Source: Temnopleurus reevesii
Lineage: Eukaryota > Echinodermata > Echinoidea > Temnopleuroida > Temnopleuridae
Assembly (NCBI GenBank): GCA_036244855.1
Contig: BQKZ01007329.1
Span: 19,449-38,063 of the forward strand
Direction: 5' to 3'
Length of the DNA: 18,615 nucleotides
Position numbers and translations under genes: made by a program. The notes below the pieces were generated by a model that was given only the letters and a program-made list of their open reading frames with translations, searched no databases and was not told the origin of the DNA. Below are positions 11,101 to 17,100 of this stretch, piece by piece. Position 1 is the stretch's first letter, and each line of letters starts with the position of its first letter.

Positions 11101-14100
11101 TAGGAAATTTCCTTTTGTCATTGTCATATTACATACTAAGCTGTAATTCTGAGACGGCCATCTCCCTTTTCTTTCTTTGTTTCTTTTTAATCTGTTGAAA
11201 ATACAACAAAAACAGCAAATACAATCATTAATTGTGACATTCTGTTTATCATTTGATAGGCATGCAAATAAGAACCATTAAGAGTGTATAACCAGAAATG
11301 AACGTTAACGAGGGGGGGGGGGTGAAATGTCCTGACAAAATTATTTGATGCAAGCTTATATGTATCCACCCCCCTCCCCCACCTCCCCCCTAGATATGGG
11401 TTTGAAATAAGTTCACCATGCACCTAATATTTTTTCGGCTTGTTTTTAAAGAAACTTTAAATTCTCAACAAAAAACAAAAGAGAAATAGAAAGGTGCCAA
11501 AGGTTGGTCCTATCGGATCATTTTATTTATCTTGTTCTTGCAAATAAAAATTAATTCACCTCATTATTTGGAATTATACAGTTTTCTTTAACAAGCAACA
11601 GAATAAAGTCTGTAAGAAAAGACTAAAGTTTCTGAAAAGTACGTCAGTCGACGCAAAGTGCTATCTGCCACAAACAGCCGCGCGATAAAATTAAAAGGAG
11701 CTTTAAGAATATGAAATGATCCTGGTCTAATTTCAGATAAAAGCTGTCGGATGGGAAAATTTGTTTCACAAATGTCAACTGACGAAAATTAAATTTAATT
11801 TAATTGCTAAGATTACCGATGAACTTGAATTTATGTTTCCAATTCACCTTATAGAGTGACAATATCAGTGAACTAAAACTTTAGACGGATAGAGTGAAGA
11901 TCGAGGTCATGTTAAAGAAAAGTTCACAGTAATTCAACATTCTAAGTCATATAGTATTATTAGTATGCATGTATAAATCTGTACAGAAAATACGTACTAA
12001 CATAGTGACTTTATTCAAATTAGAAATAGATTGTGTTGAATTTTGCTGTTACTTTTTTTTCCAATGGTGTCAGATATATTGAATACAGGTAAGTTAAATG
12101 CAAACAAACTAAAAAAAAAAAAAAGAAACTTGATTCATGGATAATCACATCCTAATGTGTATATTTTTCGCTATGATAAGTAAGCATAATATTTTGTGTA
12201 TCTATATCTAGGGGATTATTCAAGAAAGCAAAGAACATTTTCATGATTAACACTTTCTTCTTTTCTAGGTGTTTGCCCGGATTCGGTGTAACATCATCAC
12301 TGTAGGTGACATCGACACCGTGACCCAGCAGTTTACAGCCGAGATCTATCTGAGTGTCACGTGGAAGGAACCAAAGGTCAAAGGCATGAAGAGAGAGGTA
12401 AGTATGAGTAGAAACGAGTAGTAGCGCCGAAAAGCGTCAGGTGTGAAGCTCTTGCTCATGGATAAAAGCTTGCCACCCGAAAGCTTCGCATAATGAAATC
12501 GTTTCAGTTCCACTGAAATACACCAGTGTTCTAAGAAAATAAATGCATATTTCATACTAGAGATTCGCTTTCCCCTAATCTGATATTGCTTGTGTTATTT
12601 GCTTCTAAATTGGACAAGATTTCCAAATTCTCAAAAACAATATAGTGAATATAATTTTCATGCATACTATTTATGCCTGCTGAAATTGATTAAGTCTTCC
12701 CACATAAGTTCATCAGCCATTTCATTCTCAAGAATAGTTGACTAACGTTAGAAGTGGCATGAATATGATAAACATTATATAGAGGAGAACAATGGTTGGA
12801 TGGAAATAAGTTCACTTAGAGACATCTGAAAATCTGTCATCTGTTGTAATATCTCTTTTGCATTTCCAAGGAACGTGTGCTTTCATGCAATGATGCGTTT
12901 TAAAAGCAATACATAAGTGCTCCAAAGTCATGAAGTTTCCTTCCATCGATGGAATCTTTTTAACCATGCGCTGTAGGAGCACGTAAAATCAACCAATGGT
13001 CCAAAGACAAGTGGTTTGGAATTTGGAATTTATTCATTTGAACGTCATTGACATGTACAGCCAACATTTTGTTCTGATTGGAATTTGGAATTTGGAATTT
13101 ATTCATTTGAACGTCATTGACATGTACAGCCAACATTTTGTTATGATTACATTTTTTTCATACACATTGTGTTATATCAATTATATTTACTCAATATGAA
13201 AATATTCATCTAAACTAAATAGAAATGTAATGATTCCATTCTTTTTCCACCACCCTACCATCTAGGATGTAAATTGGGAGGAGCAATGGGATCCCCGGAT
13301 CTACTTCTTCAACGCAGTGAACATCGACAAGATGCAGACAAATCATTACATCATTGCGAACGAGGATGATGATCCTAATGGTGTCCCGGATGTACGTCTC
13401 TCCATCAGGATGAAGGGTACATTAAAATGTCATATGCAGCTCAAAGACTTCCCCTTCGATTGCCAGGTGAGAATTTCAGTTTTTCTCACCACTCCTCTTT
13501 TAGTTGTAGCTTGGGACTTGACAATGATAAGAACTGAATTCATAGAACATCTCTTTGCTTTTTTTGTGTGTGTTACCGTATATTAAGAATTGAATTATTT
13601 TCCGTTATCAAAGTCAGAAACTAGAACCAAACAATTATGATCCGAAATTTCTGAATTCACCACTGACATTGGAGTATCCTTTACTGTTGACATTGTCAAT
13701 GTTTGATGCGTTTTTAATTTTTTTTTTCAGGATTTGACTATCAAGCTCATGTCTGATTGGCCAGTAGACGATGTGGAGTTTGTGAAGGATATGAACATCA
13801 AAGACAGTATCAGATTGGATACCTTCACAGGTGATTTTAACAATGGTGGTGATGAAGGTGATGACCATGATGATGACCATGATGATGATGATGATGATGA
13901 TAGTAATGACGATCATGATAAAAATGATGATGAGGGTGACGATGATGATGAGGAGGAGAAGGAGGAGGAGGATCGAGGAGGATGGTGGTGAAAACTTAAT
14001 GAAAGTGGTGATGATTATGATGATGACGATGACGATGACGACGATTATGATGGTGGTGGTGGTAATTACGATCACGATAAACATGATAATGAGGGTGACG

Positions 14101-17100
14101 ACAGTCATGATGACGAGGAGAAGAAGAAGGAGGATGGTGTTGTGAAGATGATAATGATGACGTTGATTATGACAATAATTACGACGATGACTACAAGAAT
14201 AACCATAACACAATCAACAAAATTGTATGCTAGAGAATTCGCAAGCGCAAAAGTATGCACACTTCGGTTATACTCTTTTACTCAATACCTGGACAATTTT
14301 TATACCAAAATACTGATTTGCATGTACAATTAAAACAATGAGACCAATTTTTAAGCAGTTCGTTTCCATGGTAATCTGATAATACAATAAGTTAAAAAAA
14401 AAACCGATCTATTACGCCCTGTCTGTGTACTAATCTGTTTTAAAAGAGTTTTGAACTGTGGTCATTAAAACGTCTTGAAGTGCGATTGTTGTGTGATCAC
14501 ACAGTTTCTGTGTGCGATTTATACGAGTTCCTATAGTTTCATTTTGAAAAGTTTACTTTGACAAAATGCATCGGCCATGAATCTGTAATTGAGCTTGATG
14601 TCTGNCCTAATGGTGTCCCGGATGTACGTCTCTCCATCAGGATGAAGGGTACATTTAAATGTCATATGCAGCTCAAAGACTTCCCCTTCGATTGCCAGGT
14701 AGGAACTTCATCTGCTTTTCATTTTACTCACCCCCCCCCCCCCCCCCCCCCTTTGTTTTATTTATTTATATATCTTTATTTTTGGTTATAAATGACTTTG
14801 GTTATGACCCAGTTACATAGAGTCCGTGATTCAACACGACTCATGATTTGACTGGTGAACAATGTTGTGTTGAGTCCTGCTGAATTAGGGCTATATGTCA
14901 CTGGGGCTTTATTATATCTTAAAGTTTGAAAGCAATCAACGATTTTTTATTTTCTTTAACTCTTATCGATTTTGATAATTTGGTCCCATTATTTCTATTG
15001 AGCTTACTACTACACCCAAATGCAGAGAGATGCATCACCATAATCATAGGTTTTACAAAGTTCCCAGGGGGACGAAGACTGGGAAAACGAGGCTGCAAAA
15101 TCAAAAGGTTGGTATATAGAACCTTTGTACTTGAAATTATTTAGAACTAAATGCAATGAATCACAATTTGCTTTTTTTGTTATTGTTATATAAAAAATGT
15201 CTTTGTTATCGATATTACAGTCAGAAATTGTGACCAAAGAGTAACCGATTCACCATTTTTTTTTTACATTATTTCAATTTCCTTTTTGTTCAGGATTTGA
15301 CGATCAAGCTCATGTCTGATTGGCCTGTAGAAGATGTGGAGTTTGTGAAGGATATGAACATCAAGGATAGTATCAGATTGGATACATTCACAGGTGATTA
15401 TAGCAATGATGATCATCACCATGACGGTGTTAATGGTAGTGATGATGATGATGATGATGATAATGGTAATGACGATCATGATGAAAATCATAAGGGTGAC
15501 GATGATTATGATGATAATGATGATTATGACGACGAGGAGGATTGAGGAGGAGGATCGAGGAGGACGGTGATTAAGATGATAATGAAGGTAGTGGTGATTA
15601 TGATGATGACGACGACGACGATGATGATGGTGATGATTGTGGTGGTGGTGGTGGTGGTGATGATGATGATAAGGATGGTGATGATGGTGATGACCATTAC
15701 GATGAAAATGATGATGATGTTGATGATGATAAGGAGGAGGAGGAGCGTGGTGGTGGTGGTGGTGATAAAGACGAAAGAGATGATATTGTTTATGACAATG
15801 ACGATGATGACGACGACAGTGATGACGACATGATTAAGAAATATGAGTACGAGAGAACCAGAAAATCTTCGTTTACCACTTTTTCTCAAAACGTGGAAAA
15901 TGTTGATGGCAAAGTATTTTTACGCATGTACCATCAAAACAGTTTAACCAATGCATAAGTAGTTCATGGAGGCGCCGTAGTGTAGTGGTTCATACTCTTG
16001 CCTTTCAACTAGAGGTTCGACTCTCACCTATGGCGTTAATTTCCTTCAGCAAGAAATTCATCCACATTGTGCTGCACTCAACCCAGGTGAGGTGAATGGG
16101 TACCTGGTAGAAATATTCATTCCTTGAAATGCCATGTGCGCTGGTTAGTGTACGCCGGGCCAAAGCCAGAGTAATAATAATGCAAAGCGCCTCTGAGCAC
16201 TCAGCAGAGTAGATACGTGCGCTATATAAATTGCATGTATTATATTATTATCATTATTATTATTTCCATGGTAATCTGATAACTATGATAAGTTTGATTC
16301 CGTTTTGGACTGTCTTGAAGTATGATCGGTGTGTGATCGCACAGTTTATGTGTGCGATTTATACGAGTTCCTATAGTTTCATTTTGAAAAGTTTACTTTG
16401 ACAAAATGCATCGGCCATGAATCTGTAATTGAGCTTGATGTCTGAAAAGGAAAGGATCGGAGGGTATGTTGAAAGCAGTGAATCCTGATTCGACTTCCAC
16501 CATCTTGGTCTATGACGTCAATCGCGAGACATTTTGAGACGTGATGTGTGTATTTTGCAATACCCGCTGGAATAACTTGTTTGGGAATACGCTGTATGTC
16601 ATCATCGTTACCCATTTGAACCAGTATGTGCAACAGATTTTTTAAAGCTAAAACATAACAAAAAATAATTTTGTTTGCTAACAAAAATGAAACAGCCAGG
16701 AAACATCGAAATTTTGTCATAAATTCAGAATGAAATGGAAAATAGTTTGATTTTAGAATAAAATGGGGATAATCGATTGAATGATTTTAAAAATAACGTA
16801 TTACATTCGTATTAAACAGTTTGCTTCTTTCCTTGATAAGAATATTTTTTAACCTCTGTATTAAAAACTATAAAAAATAATAAATTTTAAGGCTTCACAA
16901 TGTTCATTCATGAATCTTAATTATCTCAATCAGACGCAATTGCAGATTTTGTTGAACTTTGAAATCTATTTTAGAAATTGGACAAACGAATATCTTGCCA
17001 AGTGATTCACTTTTTACTGGTAAACCGACCTTTATTCAATCAAGTTTTTCCTTTTTGGCAAAGACACATTCGGCATGATATGTTGGAGGCTATGTCTAGC

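Larger units (their letters stand above)
13374..14604 (+). repeat. Copy 1 of duplicated exon 3-exon 4 segment
   Basis: This 1.23-kb segment matches, in order, 14606-16444: the exon 3 3' part, exon 4, a GAT-rich tract, the sequence tttccatggtaatctgat, and a terminal ~100-bp block ending gagcttgatgtctg. The copy ends immediately before the N at 14605. It lacks the SINE found in copy 2; the empty site is around 14360-14370. Exon blocks are nearly identical between copies, while intron parts differ clearly. Confidence 0.85.
14606..16444 (+). repeat. Copy 2 of duplicated exon 3-exon 4 segment
   Basis: 1.84-kb counterpart of 13374-14604. It is longer because its intron between the exon 3 and exon 4 copies is 595 nt instead of 264 nt, its GAT tract is bigger, and it contains a ~295-bp SINE. 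It runs without interruption into the unique sequence leading to exon 5. Confidence 0.85.

Noticed and set aside
12996..13199. 67-codon ORF with an internally repeated peptide
   Set aside because: The repeat is just the 69-bp DNA duplication in an intron; nothing else supports coding.
13635..14213. 192-codon minus-strand ORF rich in Ile/Val/Thr
   Set aside because: It is the reverse strand of the GAT repeat plus exon 4; composition is purely repeat-driven.
14606..15393. Mutually exclusive alternative exon pair
   Set aside because: Not fully excluded, but the exon 3 copy lacks its first half and acceptor and starts at an N, so an assembly explanation is preferred.
15970..16040. tRNA gene
   Set aside because: A and B boxes are present, but the sequence does not fold into a complete cloverleaf and continues into a SINE body and tail.
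16379..16720. 113-codon minus-strand ORF with hydrophobic N-terminus
   Set aside because: No domain, starts in unique intron DNA and ends in the shared duplicated block; no splice or promoter evidence. Best explained as chance.
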